From DASWZN01 sp963841635 (GTDB lineage: Bacteria; Acidobacteriota; Terriglobia; Bryobacterales; Bryobacteraceae), in NCBI GenBank assembly GCA_963841635.1, contig CAWJDO010000002.1, forward strand, positions 2,170,001 through 2,234,000: a stretch of 64,000 bases of DNA, read 5' to 3'. Shown one piece after another: positions 1 to 8,564 of this stretch. The position numbers were made by a program, and so were the translations under genes. Position 1 is the stretch's first letter. Each line of letters begins with the position of its first letter. The notes beneath the pieces were generated by a model, which made no database searches, was not told the origin of the DNA, and saw nothing but the letters and a program-made list of their open reading frames with translations.

Positions 1-884
1 GTCAGGTTGACCGAGGCGAAAGCGACGCGGCTGGACAGGCTCTTCCGCTGCGCCTCCATGCTTTCGATCTCGCCGCGGACGCGGTCGAGCTCGGTCTCGA
101 CCGCGAGGACGTCGGCGAGTTTGCCGGTGCGTTCGCGAAGCAGGTCGGTCAGCCTCTGGGCGGTATTGCGGGCGTTGGCCAGGCGGGCTTCGAGGTCCAC
201 GTACTGTGCCGTGACTTCCTGTCCGTTTTGCGATTCGGTTTCGACGCGGCCGAGTTTGCGGAGCTCCGCGAGGGTGGCTTCGAGTTGATCCGCGGGGACG
301 CGCAACGTTGCGCTGATGGCGCGCGCGGCGCCGGAGGGGGCGCTGACGTTCAGGTCGGCGAAGTAGCCTTGGTGGCGGCTCAGGATGGCCTCCGTGGCGG
401 CGCGGGCCTGGTCGAAATCGGCGGCGACGAGGGTGAGCGCGGCGGTGCGGGCGATCATGGGGCCCACTGGTTGCAGCCCCTGGCGGATATCGTGCGGCAG
501 CGCTGCCTGGGCGGGAGAGTCAGCCACGTAGGCACTCCGTGGCTGCGCGACACGGTTGAGCTTGGGCCGAGCGAGGACGGAGATCATTACCAGCACTAGG
601 AACGTCACTGCGAACCCCCACAGAGGCACGCCGCGGATTTCCCAATGTGGGCGAGTGCGTTCCGCGAGAGCGGCTGCGACGCGCGGCGCGATTCCCGCGC
701 CAGAGGGCGCCACTTGCCACGCCTTCAGCTTGCGGGACACTCCTTGGAGATCGCCGGCCAGATTCTGGCATTCCGGGCAGCGCTCCACGTGGGCCGCGGT
801 CGAGACCGCGCGGTCGGGCGGAAGTTCAACGTCCAGGTAGGCCATCAGCTCTTCCGGTTCGACCGGATGGTTGGTTTTGGCCAT
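1..884 (-). CDS. Anti-sigma factor with zinc-finger N-terminus and DUF4349 domain (partial, runs off left edge)
   Basis: The visible 294 residues start at ATG 882-884, behind a strong GGAGG site. An HxxxCxxC zinc-binding motif (His32, Cys36, Cys39) marks an anti-sigma N-terminus. One membrane helix lies near residues 84-104, followed by a periplasmic part resembling DUF4349, with the typical pattern of a receptor-like fold and a coiled coil that is cut by the window edge. The gene starts one base after the stop of the ECF sigma gene upstream, so the two should be co-translated. It probably holds that sigma factor at the membrane until a signal arrives. The C-terminus is missing only because the window ends. 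Confidence 0.8.
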   Translation of the reverse strand, partial: MAKTNHPVEPEELMAYLDVELPPDRAVSTAAHVERCPECQNLAGDLQGVSRKLKAWQVAPSGAGIAPRVAAALAERTRPHWEIRGVPLWGFAVTFLVLVMISVLARPKLNRVAQPRSAYVADSPAQAALPHDIRQGLQPVGPMIARTAALTLVAADFDQARAATEAILSRHQGYFADLNVSAPSGAARAISATLRVPADQLEATLAELRKLGRVETESQNGQEVTAQYVDLEARLANARNTAQRLTDLLRERTGKLADVLAVETELDRVRGEIESMEAQRKSLSSRVAFASVNL

Positions 885-885
885 C

Positions 886-1422
886 TCACACCTCCTCCGG
901 AGCCGGCTTGGCTTCGACGCGCAGCAGTTGATCCTTCAGCGCGATCCGCGAGCGGAACAGCCTGGAACGGACTGTGTTGACCGGGAGCCGCAGCAGGCCG
1001 GCTATCTCGGCGTAGCTGAGCTGCTCGTACTCGCGGAGCATCAGAATCTCGCGCTCTTGCGGGTCGAGCCTGCCGATCGCCTGGCGCAGCCACAGCACCT
1101 CTTCGGTGGCGTCGTCCCTGCCGGGCTCGGGGGCCGCGCCGGCCGGAGGCGCGTTTCTGGCCTGGCTCCGCCGCTCGGCCGCCAGCAATTTCAGGGCGAT
1201 GCCGTAGAGGTAAGTTCGGATCAGCGCCCGTGGCTGGTAGCGCGACCTGGCGCGGATCGCCGCCAGGAACGTTTCCTGCGTGAGGTCCTCCGCGCGCTCG
1301 TTTCCATCGAGGCGCCGCCGGAAGAAGCCGTAGAGCGGCTCGCGGTAGCGCGCGAACAACTCCTCGAAGGCGTCCCGCGATCCGCGTTGGAATTCGAGCA
1401 TCAGGGCCTCATCGCTGGTCAT
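886..1422 (-). CDS. ECF-family RNA polymerase sigma factor
   Basis: This 178-aa protein has the two-domain layout of ECF sigma factors. Region 2 lies in the first 70 residues and includes the RAEDLTQETFLAA stretch. Region 4 lies near residues 105-165 and has a helix-turn-helix around LSYAEIAGLLRLPVNTVRSRL. It should direct core RNA polymerase to a small regulon and is probably restrained by the membrane anti-sigma factor encoded directly downstream. The start at 1422 is supported by an AGGAAAG site. A GGAACTTT element lies about 60 bp upstream, which suggests autoregulation. The target genes cannot be named from sequence. Confidence 0.9.
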   Translation of the reverse strand: MTSDEALMLEFQRGSRDAFEELFARYREPLYGFFRRRLDGNERAEDLTQETFLAAIRARSRYQPRALIRTYLYGIALKLLAAERRSQARNAPPAGAAPEPGRDDATEEVLWLRQAIGRLDPQEREILMLREYEQLSYAEIAGLLRLPVNTVRSRLFRSRIALKDQLLRVEAKPAPEEV

Positions 1423-1455
1423 ACTTTCCTGACGGTGGCTGCGCGCGCCTGTTCA

Positions 1456-1486
1456 TACCTGTAATGCCACAACCGGGCAGAAAGTT
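1456..1486 (-). promoter_or_regulatory. Putative ECF-type promoter of the sigma/anti-sigma operon
   Basis: On the minus strand, GGAACTTT (1479-1486) resembles an ECF -35 element. About 16 bp later TTACAGG (1456-1462) sits where a -10 element would be. Its place directly upstream of an ECF sigma gene fits autoregulation. The call rests on motif resemblance only. Confidence 0.4.
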
Positions 1487-1510
1487 CCAGGGTTTGGGAG
1501 AATAGCCGCG

Positions 1511-2842
1511 ATGAGACTCTCGATCGCCGCACTCGCTTTGCTCCTGGCCGCGGCCGCCTTTGCCGCTGGGCTGACAACCGTGGCCGCGACTCCGCCCATG
1601 GGGTGGAACAGTTGGGACTGCTACGGCACCGCCGTCACCGAGGCGCAGGTGAAGGCCAACGCCGACTACATGGCGAAGCACCTGAGGCAGCACGGGTGGC
1701 AGTACGTGGTGGTCGATATACAGTGGTCCGAGCCGCACGCGCAGGCGCACGGCTACCGGGCGGACGCCGAACTGGCGATGGACCAGTACGGCCGGCTCAT
1801 CCCCGCTGTGAACCGATTCCCTTCGTCGGCGGGCGGGCAGGGCTTCAAGCCGCTGGCGGACTACGTCCACGGGCTGGGGCTGCGCTTCGGCATACACATC
1901 ATGCGCGGCATTCCGCGGCGGGCGGTGAAGGCCAACCTGCCGGTGTTCGACAGTAAGGTGCGCGCGGCGGACATCGCCGATCCGTACTCGCTGTGCCCGT
2001 GGAACAGCGATATGTACGGGGTCGATATGAGCCGGGCGGGCGCTCAGGACTACTACGATTCGATCCTGAACATGTATGCGGGATGGGGCGTCGATTACAT
2101 CAAGGCCGACGACATTGCGCGGCCGGCGCACCGCGAGGAGATCGCCGCGCTGCATCGCGCCATTGGGTTGACGGGGCGGCCGATCGTCCTGAGCCTGTCG
2201 CCGGGGCCGGCGATGGTGAAGGACGCGGCGTTCCTTGGGGAGAACGCCAACATGTGGCGCATCTCCGACGATTTCTGGGACGACTGGAAGCTGCTGCGTC
2301 TGAACTTCATCCTGATGTCGATCTGGAGCGGGATGGGGCGGCCGGGCGCGTGGCCGGATGCCGACATGCTGCCGCTGGGCCGCATCGGCATCAGCGCGGA
2401 GCGCGGCGAGGACCGCATGACCCGCTTCACGCGCGTGGAACAGCGCACCCTGATGAGCCTGTGGTCGATCGCGCAATCGCCCCTGATGTTCGGCGGCGAT
2501 TTGCCGAGCAACGACGACTTCACGCTGGCGCTCATCAGCAACGACGAGGTGCTGGGGGTGGATCAGCGCGGCGCCCACGGCCGCGCGTTTGCCGAGGGCG
2601 GGCCGAGCGTCGTGTGGACCGCCGACGCGGTGGGATCGGATGCGAAGTACGTGGCGGTGTTCAACTGGGGCGACGGCGGGCCGATCGACATCCGCGTGGA
2701 TTGGCGCGCGCTGAAGCTGCCCGAAAGGTGCGTGCTGCGGGACCTGTGGGAGAGGAAAGACCTGGGCGTTGTCGAGGGAGGCTACGCGTTCAGGGTCGAG
2801 CCGCACGGGTCGGGGCTGTACAGGGTGAGTCCGGCGAAGTAG
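1511..2842 (+). CDS. Secreted alpha-galactosidase, glycoside hydrolase family 27
   Basis: The 443-aa protein begins with a signal peptide of about 19 residues. The family hallmark TPPMGWNSWDCYG follows near residue 28. The beta-strand 4 motif YIKADD carries the likely nucleophile Asp200 (usual family form KYD), and ISDDFWD near residue 253 carries the likely acid/base. The C-terminal beta domain ends near residue 440, so the length is normal for a GH27 enzyme without extra modules. It should release terminal alpha-galactose, or possibly alpha-N-acetylgalactosamine or beta-arabinopyranose, from oligosaccharides in the periplasm or outside the cell. It is divergent from the sigma operon and nearly abuts the broken GH15 gene. 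The exact substrate is not decided. Confidence 0.9.
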   Translation: MRLSIAALALLLAAAAFAAGLTTVAATPPMGWNSWDCYGTAVTEAQVKANADYMAKHLRQHGWQYVVVDIQWSEPHAQAHGYRADAELAMDQYGRLIPAVNRFPSSAGGQGFKPLADYVHGLGLRFGIHIMRGIPRRAVKANLPVFDSKVRAADIADPYSLCPWNSDMYGVDMSRAGAQDYYDSILNMYAGWGVDYIKADDIARPAHREEIAALHRAIGLTGRPIVLSLSPGPAMVKDAAFLGENANMWRISDDFWDDWKLLRLNFILMSIWSGMGRPGAWPDADMLPLGRIGISAERGEDRMTRFTRVEQRTLMSLWSIAQSPLMFGGDLPSNDDFTLALISNDEVLGVDQRGAHGRAFAEGGPSVVWTADAVGSDAKYVAVFNWGDGGPIDIRVDWRALKLPERCVLRDLWERKDLGVVEGGYAFRVEPHGSGLYRVSPAK

Positions 2843-2854
2843 GGGGCGTTGTCG

Positions 2855-4626
2855 CTATAGCACGTCGGCCCATTGCGGCGAGGCTGCGAAGGCGGCGTGG
2901 ATCAGCCCGACATGCGAGTAAGTTTGCGGGAAATTACCCCACATGCGCGGAGCCACCGGGTCGTAATCTTCCGACAGAAGTCCCAAGGGCGAGAGGGCAC
3001 GGCGAATCCGGTCGAACATGGCTCGAGCCTCCTCGCGGCGACCTGCCGCGGCCAGAGCCTCGATCAGCCAGAAAGTACAAATGACAAACGCGACCGAAGG
3101 CGTGCCGAAACCGTCGTTCAGACTGTATCGTTGCAGCCAGCCGTCCCGCGCCAGGTCCTTGTGGATTGCATCGATCGTGCCGCTCAGCCGCGGATCGCCC
3201 GCGGGTAGAAAACGCAGGCGGACCATCTGCAGGAGCGAAGCGTCCAGGTCTTCTCCGCCATAATGGCCCACGAAACTGCCCTTGCTCGCGCTCCAGGACC
3301 GGGCGATGACTTCGGCATGGATCCGATCGGCGGCGGCGTGGAATTCAGCCGCGCGCTCCGGCTCGTGCCGGTCGGCGATCGCCGCCATGCGGTCCGCGGC
3401 GGCCCAGCACATGAGGCTGGAGAACGTCTGCGGCTTCCATTCGGTGCGATACTCCCAGATGCCCGCGTCCGGAATGCCGGCCGAGCGAGATCGGCTTTGC
3501 GCGCCAGCCCTTCGATCAACCGAAACGCCGCCGGGGAACGTTCCGCGCTCATGCGCTCGTCCAGGAAGATCGGTGTGAGCGCCAGCACCATTTCTCCGTA
3601 GATGTCGTTCTGGGAATGCAGCGCCGCCGCGTTGCCGATCCGCACCGGTCTGCTCGCCGTTGTAGCCGGGCCAATTCTCGAGGATCGATTCTTCCAGGTT
3701 CTGAGGATCCGTCCACGCGGTACAGCGGCGCCAGATTGAGGCCCGGCGCCCCGCCGGCCACGTTCAACAAGTACTGGACGAACTGCTCGCGCTCTTCGAA
3801 CTGGCCCAGCAGTCCGAAGGCGTTCAGCACGTAGTAGGAATCGCGCAACCAGCAGTAGCGATAGTCCCAGGTGCGTCCGCTTCCGGGCGATTCCGGAATC
3901 GACGTGGTCATAGCGGCGATGATCGCCCCGGTGTCCTCAAAGCAGTGCAGCTTCAGGGTCAGCGCGGAGCGGATCACTTCCTGCTGGAACAGCGGAGGGA
4001 TGTCGCACTGCTTCACCCAGTGCTGCCAGTAGCGGGCCGTCTCATTCCAGAAACGCTCGCACAGTGGCGCCAGAGGCTCTTCCACCGGCGCGCCCCAGCT
4101 CAGCACCAGGTGGTGCCGTCCGGTAAGCGTGAACGGCTGGCCGCCGAGATAGGAAAGCGGGATGTCGGTGGTGAGCCGCAACTGGCTGGCGAATCCTTCA
4201 AACCGGACGTGATGCGAGCCCTGTACGACCGGCGGCCGCTCTTTGGACCAGCCCAGCCTGCGGCTCGCAGACAACGGCGATGCGCGGCGTTCCTTCGACG
4301 GATTCGACGATGCGCATCAGCTGCGTCGGCCGGAAGGCGCGGCCGAACTGCAGAAACCGCGGCGCGAAATCGATCACCCGAAAAGAACCCGTCGAGGTTT
4401 GAAATGTCGTCTCGAGTATGTTCGTGTTGGGCAAGTAGCGCTGGACGCCGGTTTCTCCATTCGCCGGACCGATCCGGAAGCGCCCGCCATCCTGCTCGTC
4501 CAGCAGGGTAGAGAACATCGGCTCGGAATCGAACCGCGGCAGACAACACCAGACGATTTCCCCGCTGTTGTGCACCAGCGCGGAGAACTGGCAGTTGCCG
4601 ATTAATCCCAGCTCTTCGAGCCTCAT
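2855..4626 (-). pseudogene. GH15 glucoamylase/trehalase-like gene broken by about four frameshifts
   Basis: Four overlapping minus-strand frames together make one GH15 protein of about 590 residues. The N-terminal part (from ATG 4624-4626, MRLEELGLIGNCQFSALV) matches GH15 proteins, with a substrate-contact GEIVWCCLPRFDSEP stretch. The middle holds WDYRYCWLRDSYY, typical of the (alpha/alpha)6 barrel. The C-terminal part ends at 2855 with WGNFPQTYSHVGLIHAAF. The reading frame changes near 4245, 3705, 3648 and 3482. Within each segment the protein is well preserved and has no internal stop, so the breaks are recent or are sequencing errors. GH15 genes beside otsA/otsB are common and some are trehalases. 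It is divergent from otsA, with only 40 bp between the starts. Confidence 0.8.
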
Positions 4627-4666
4627 GCTGGCACGTTAGCACAGATCAAAGTGCTGTAATGAGAAT

Positions 4667-6921
4667 ATGCCACGCATGGCGCAGTTCATTCTCGCCTTGG
4701 TCGTGGGACTGGCTCTACTGACGTGGGCGGCGTCGGGCGTGGTGCAGACGACGGCCCAGGAATGGTTTGAGCGCGACGTCAGTTCCCGCGCCCAGTTGGT
4801 ACTGGTCGGCGCCCGGCCAGTCGCTTGCTCAATGCCTGGTACGGGGACCCCAAGGATCTCGAGAAGCAGTTGGTCGACCTGGCGCGCGACGAGCGTGTCA
4901 TGGGCGCCGCCGCCTGCGACTGCCGACCTGAAACCGCGCGCCAGCACCCCCGGATTCCCGGAAGAGTTCAGTTGTTGGGCGGTGGGTACTCGAGTCCGCG
5001 TCAGCCGATCCGACCTGGAGCGGTACGGGCCGGCTCCAGGACTGGAGCACGGTTGCGCGCCTCCCAACCGGACGCGTGCACGTGAGCGTCATGCCCATTA
5101 CGGATCAGAGCCAGGAGCTGGGCTTCGCAATCCTGCTGCACGACTTGAGCTATATCGAACGGCGGGAAGCTAAGGCGCGGACTTTCCTGATCGTCGCTTT
5201 CGGCATCCTGGCCGTCATGGCCTTTGGGGTGCCGATGTTCGTGGCCCGATGGGCACGCTATGACTGGAGCCCGCGAGCTGCGCCGCATGCTTCGCGGCGG
5301 GGGCAGTCAGAGCCGGGAATTTCAGCCCATCCTCAGCGATGTGCGCGAACTGGTGGATCGCATGGCCAACGAGCGGGAAGACGCTCCCGGTCAGTGGACC
5401 GCCGAACGCCTCAAGCAGACCCTGAACCGGCATCTGCACGGCGAGAAGATCGTCATCCTCGCGAACCGCGAACCGTACATCCACCAGCGCACCGCCGATG
5501 GCCGGATCGAAGTTCAACATCCCGCCAGCGGCCTGGTTACCGCGCTGGAGCCGGTGATGCGCGCCTGTTCCGGTGTCTGGGTCGCCCACGGCAGCGGCAG
5601 CGCCGATCGCGAAACGGTGGACCGCAACGATCATGTTCGGGTGCCGCCGGGAGAAGAGTCGTACCATATCCGCCGCGTGTGGCTGTCCGAGGAAGAGCAG
5701 CAGGGCTACTACTACGGCTTTTCGAACGAGGGGTTGTGGCCGCTGTGCCACGTCGCACACGCCCGGCCCGTGTTCCGGGCCGACGACTGGCGCCAGTATC
5801 GGGCGGTCAACCAGAAGTTCGCCGACGCGGTCTGCGGCGAAGTGGACTCCAAGGATCCGATCATCCTGGTGCAGGACTATCACTTCGCCCTCGCGCCGGC
5901 GATGATTCGCAAGCGCCTGCCGGCAGCGACGGTCATCGTGTTCTGGCACATTCCCTGGCCCAACGCCGAACGAATGGGCATCTGTCCCTGGCGCAACGAA
6001 TTGCTGGACGGGCTTGTTGGGCAGCAGTATTCTGGGCTTTCACACGCAGCTCCACTGCAACAATTTCCTCGATTCGGTCGACCGCTATCTGGAGACACGC
6101 ATCGACCGGGAGCACAACGCGGTGGTGATGCAGGGCCACCGTACGCTGATCCGTCCCTATCCCATCGCGCTCGAATGGCCCGTACGCTGGGTGGACACGG
6201 CGCCCAGCCGTCGAGGAGTGCCGCGCGCAGGTGTGGCGCGATTTGGGATTGAAGCCGGATGCGCTGCTGGGCGTCGGCGTCGACCGTCTCGACTACACCA
6301 AGGGCGTCGAGGAGCGGCTGCTGGCGGTTGAGCTTCTGCTCGAACGATATCCGGAATTCCGCGGCCGTTTCAGCTTCGCCCAGCTGGCCGCGCCGAGCCG
6401 CACCAAGATCGACCGGTACAGGGAACTCAACGAAACGGTCGAGCGCTTGGCCGCGCGCATCAACCAGCGCTTCGGGCAGCAGGACTACCGGCCCATCATC
6501 CTGCTCCGCTCGCACCACGAGCCGCCGGAAGTGTTTCGCTTCTTCCGGGCGGCCGACCTGTGCTACGTCAGCAGCCTGCACGACGGCATGAATCTGGTGG
6601 CCAAGGAGTTTGTGGCCGCGCGCACGGACTTGAAGGGCGTGCTGGTGCTCAGCGAATTCACCGGAGCGGCGCGGGAGCTGACCGAAGCGCTCATCGTAAA
6701 CCCCTACGATCTGGAAGGCAGCAGCGACGCGCTGGCGGCCGCGCTCAGCATGCCTCGCGAGGAGCAAGCGGACCGCATGAGGTCGATGCGCGTCGCTTCT
6801 GGTTCAATTCAACGTTTACCGCTGGGCGGGCAAAATGCTGGTGGACGCCGCGCGCTTGCGCAATCAGGAGCGAGTGGCTGCGCGTTTGGCCGAGCGCTCG
6901 GGCGTGGGTGCGGCGTTTTGA
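4667..6921 (+). pseudogene. otsA: Membrane-anchored trehalose-6-phosphate synthase, broken by about seven frameshifts
   Basis: Stitching frames gives one protein of about 750 residues. An N-terminal membrane helix (residues 5-24), a short extracytoplasmic region and a second helix (around 5190-5245) form a sensor-like module seen in long bacterial OtsA proteins. The GT20 catalytic domain follows, with KIVILANREPY (near 5450), LVQDYHFALAP, FWHIPWPN, GFHTQLHCNNFL, VGVDRLDYTKG, LHDGMNLVAKEFVAA and a tail that stops at 6919-6921. Frame changes fall near 4820, 4915, 5020, 5260, 6015, 6210 and 6795. OtsA joins UDP-glucose and glucose-6-phosphate into trehalose-6-phosphate. As sequenced, no active enzyme can be made. 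All the family motifs remain, so assembly error cannot be excluded. Confidence 0.85.
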
Positions 6922-6923
6922 AG

Positions 6924-7711
6924 ATGGAGTATCTGCTGTCGCGGGCTTCCCGGGCGATTTTGACGCGGCTGGCCCAGCAACGAACTCTGTGCGCGTTCGA
7001 TTTCGATGGAACGCTGTCGCCGATTGTCGAGCATCCCGGACCGGGCCGGAATGCGCAGCCGCACCCGGAATCTGCTCGCCCGCCTGGCGGAGCTCTATCC
7101 ATGCGTCATCGTGTCGGGGCGATCTCGGCGCGACCTTCTCGGCCAGGCTGGGCGGCGTGAACGTGGCACGGGTGATCGGCAATCATGGGGCGGAAACGGA
7201 AGCGACCGCCCGCAGGTCGCGCCGGAGGGTCGAGCGATGGAAGGCCATCCTCCATCGCGAACTGGGGTCTATCCCGGGAGTGTGGGTGGAAGACAAGGGT
7301 CTCTCTCTGGCCGTACATTACCGCCAGTCGACGCACAAAGCGAGCGTCCGCCGGCGGATCCTGCTGGCCGGCGCGAATCTGAAGCACGTTCGCGTGTTCG
7401 GTGGCAAGCAGGTAGTGAACCTGGTGCTGGAGGGAGCGCCGCACAAGGGAAACGCTCTGGCAGCAGAACGCGACCGTTTGGGATGCGACTGGGTATTGTA
7501 TGTGGGTGACGACGAGAATGACGAGGATGCCTTCGCCATGGACGGCGATATCGTTGCGATTCGCATTGGCCGGAAGCGGCGCTCCCTGGCCCGCTACTAT
7601 CTGCGCACGCAGGCGGAAATCGACAAACTTCTCGAACTCCTGGTGATGCTGCGCACGCCCGCCGCCCCTACCCGACCGGCATCTCCTGGCGCGCGACAGG
7701 CGCCCCCGTGA
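6924..7711 (+). pseudogene. otsB: Trehalose-6-phosphate phosphatase, broken by two frameshifts
   Basis: The gene begins two bases after the otsA stop. The HAD nucleophile motif FDFDGTLSPIVEHP is near residue 25, CVIVSGRS follows in a second frame, and GNHGAE with YVGDDENDEDAF is in a third. Frame changes fall near 7040 and 7125. OtsB would remove phosphate from trehalose-6-phosphate, so the operon is a complete trehalose synthesis pathway in a broken state. The last 14 residues or so of the reading frame are unusual because they are translated from a 32-bp sequence that is also the 3' end of the aminotransferase gene at 8535. The native C-terminus has probably been replaced. Confidence 0.85.
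7666..7697 (+). repeat. 32-bp direct repeat, left copy
   Basis: This sequence is identical to 8533-8564. It begins CCCTACCCGACCGGC and ends GGCGCGCGAC. It lies inside the 3' end of otsB. The right copy is the natural 3' end of the aminotransferase gene, so this left copy looks like the derived one. The pair brackets the toxin-antitoxin islet. Confidence 0.9.
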
Positions 7712-7777
7712 CGCGCGAGCCGTAGAGTGAGCCGGCGAGTCGCCATGGCTTGACGCAGCTACTGATATCCCGTAGTA

Positions 7778-8061
7778 TTGAAGTTGGAATGTGAATGGCA
7801 TAACGCCAAGGCTGAGGCCAACCTGCAGGCTCATGGCGTGAGCTTTGAGTTGGCGCAGACGGTGTTCAAAGATCCTTTTGCCATTGAGCGCGTCGATGAT
7901 CGCGAGGACTATGGCGAAAGCGTTTTGTCATCATCGGCATGGCTGCGGGGAGCGTGGTGCTGTTCGTAGCGTTCAGCGAGCGCGAGGGACGCGTGCGGAT
8001 TATTTCAGCGCGGAGAGCAACGCAAAATGAGCAAGACGACTACTTCCAGCAGAATAGTTAG
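7778..8061 (+). pseudogene. BrnT-family (DUF497) toxin with one frameshift
   Basis: The first frame starts at TTG 7778 and shows the BrnT hallmark EWHNAKAEANLQAHGVSFE. The frame changes near 7920. The second frame continues with RFVIIGMAAGSVVLFVAF and RVRIISARRAT, the expected C-terminal half, ending at 8061. The restored length of about 94 residues is normal for BrnT, a ribonuclease toxin of the RelE-like fold. The 3' end overlaps the following regulator gene by 35 bp, as expected for a coupled toxin-antitoxin pair. A single frame error could be a sequencing fault or an inactivated toxin. The absence of an ATG makes the exact start uncertain. Confidence 0.8.
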
Positions 8062-8362
8062 TCCGCCCCGGCCGATGACACCGGAGGCCGTCGAGCAAGC
8101 CGCGCGAGCGGATCGGGACGCGCAGCCGCTGAGCGAGACCGACCTCAGGCGGATGCGGCGAACGCCTCAGGCTAAGATCATCCGCCGCGCCTTGGATCTG
8201 ACGCAAGAGGAATTCGCCGCCCGCTATCACATTCCGCTTGGTACGCTTCGGGACTGGGAGCAGGGCCGCGCTGAACCGGACCAGCCTACGCGGGCCTACC
8301 TGACACTCATTGCCCGCGATCCCGATCATGTGAACCGGACTTTGAATCGAAAGGCTAGCTGA
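8027..8362 (+). CDS. Helix-turn-helix antitoxin/regulator partner of BrnT-type toxin
   Basis: This 111-aa protein carries an XRE-type DNA-binding domain at about residues 50-95, with LTQEEFAARYHIPLGTLRDW as the helix-turn-helix. This form is often found as the second gene next to DUF497 toxins. The N-terminal 45 residues are charged and may neutralise the toxin. The start at 8027 lies inside the 3' end of the toxin gene, which implies translational coupling. It is expected to repress the operon. Unlike the toxin, its frame is intact, which fits selection to keep an antitoxin after toxin loss. Confidence 0.8.
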   Translation: MSKTTTSSRIVSPPRPMTPEAVEQAARADRDAQPLSETDLRRMRRTPQAKIIRRALDLTQEEFAARYHIPLGTLRDWEQGRAEPDQPTRAYLTLIARDPDHVNRTLNRKAS

Positions 8363-8370
8363 ACAAGGTC

Positions 8371-8481
8371 GTGAGCAAGAAACCCATCCAGAGCGACTTG
8401 GCACGGCTTGACCGCATGCGGGAGGGCGACAGCGACTACTCCGACATTCTTCGAGACGGTCGCCTTGTGGACATGGCATGA
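8371..8481 (+). pseudogene. Remnant of a second BrnA-like antitoxin N-terminus
   Basis: A 36-codon frame from GTG 8371 reads MSKKPIQSDLARLDRM (first residue read as Met) then DSDYSDI. This resembles the conserved start of BrnA-type antitoxins, which read on into a ribbon-helix-helix domain. Here the frame stops after 36 residues and no DNA-binding part follows. It sits 8 bp after the helix-turn-helix gene and just before the right 32-bp repeat, so the islet boundary seems to have cut it. Confidence 0.45.
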
Positions 8482-8532
8482 CCGCTCAATGTCAACATGC
8501 AACTCATGGTCGCGGTCCTGGGAATACCGCCT

Positions 8533-8564
8533 CCCTACCCGACCGGCATCTCCTGGCGCGCGAC
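8533..8564 (+). repeat. 32-bp direct repeat, right copy
   Basis: Identical to 7666-7697. On the minus strand it encodes the last residues of the aminotransferase (VARQEMPVG and stop), so this is most likely the original copy. Confidence 0.9.

Noticed and set aside
1409..2806. A 465-codon minus-strand open frame opposite the alpha-galactosidase
   Set aside because: High-GC shadow frame rich in Arg, Pro and His with no domain; the plus strand carries clear GH27 motifs.
2855..7711. Programmed frameshifting to explain the broken trehalose genes
   Set aside because: About 13 frame changes in both directions in three genes, with no repeated slippery motif, do not fit a programmed mechanism.
7666..8564. 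The 32-bp repeats as phage or integrative-element attachment sites
   Set aside because: There is no integrase, and the site is a protein-coding gene end, not a tRNA; a recombination or duplication event is simpler.
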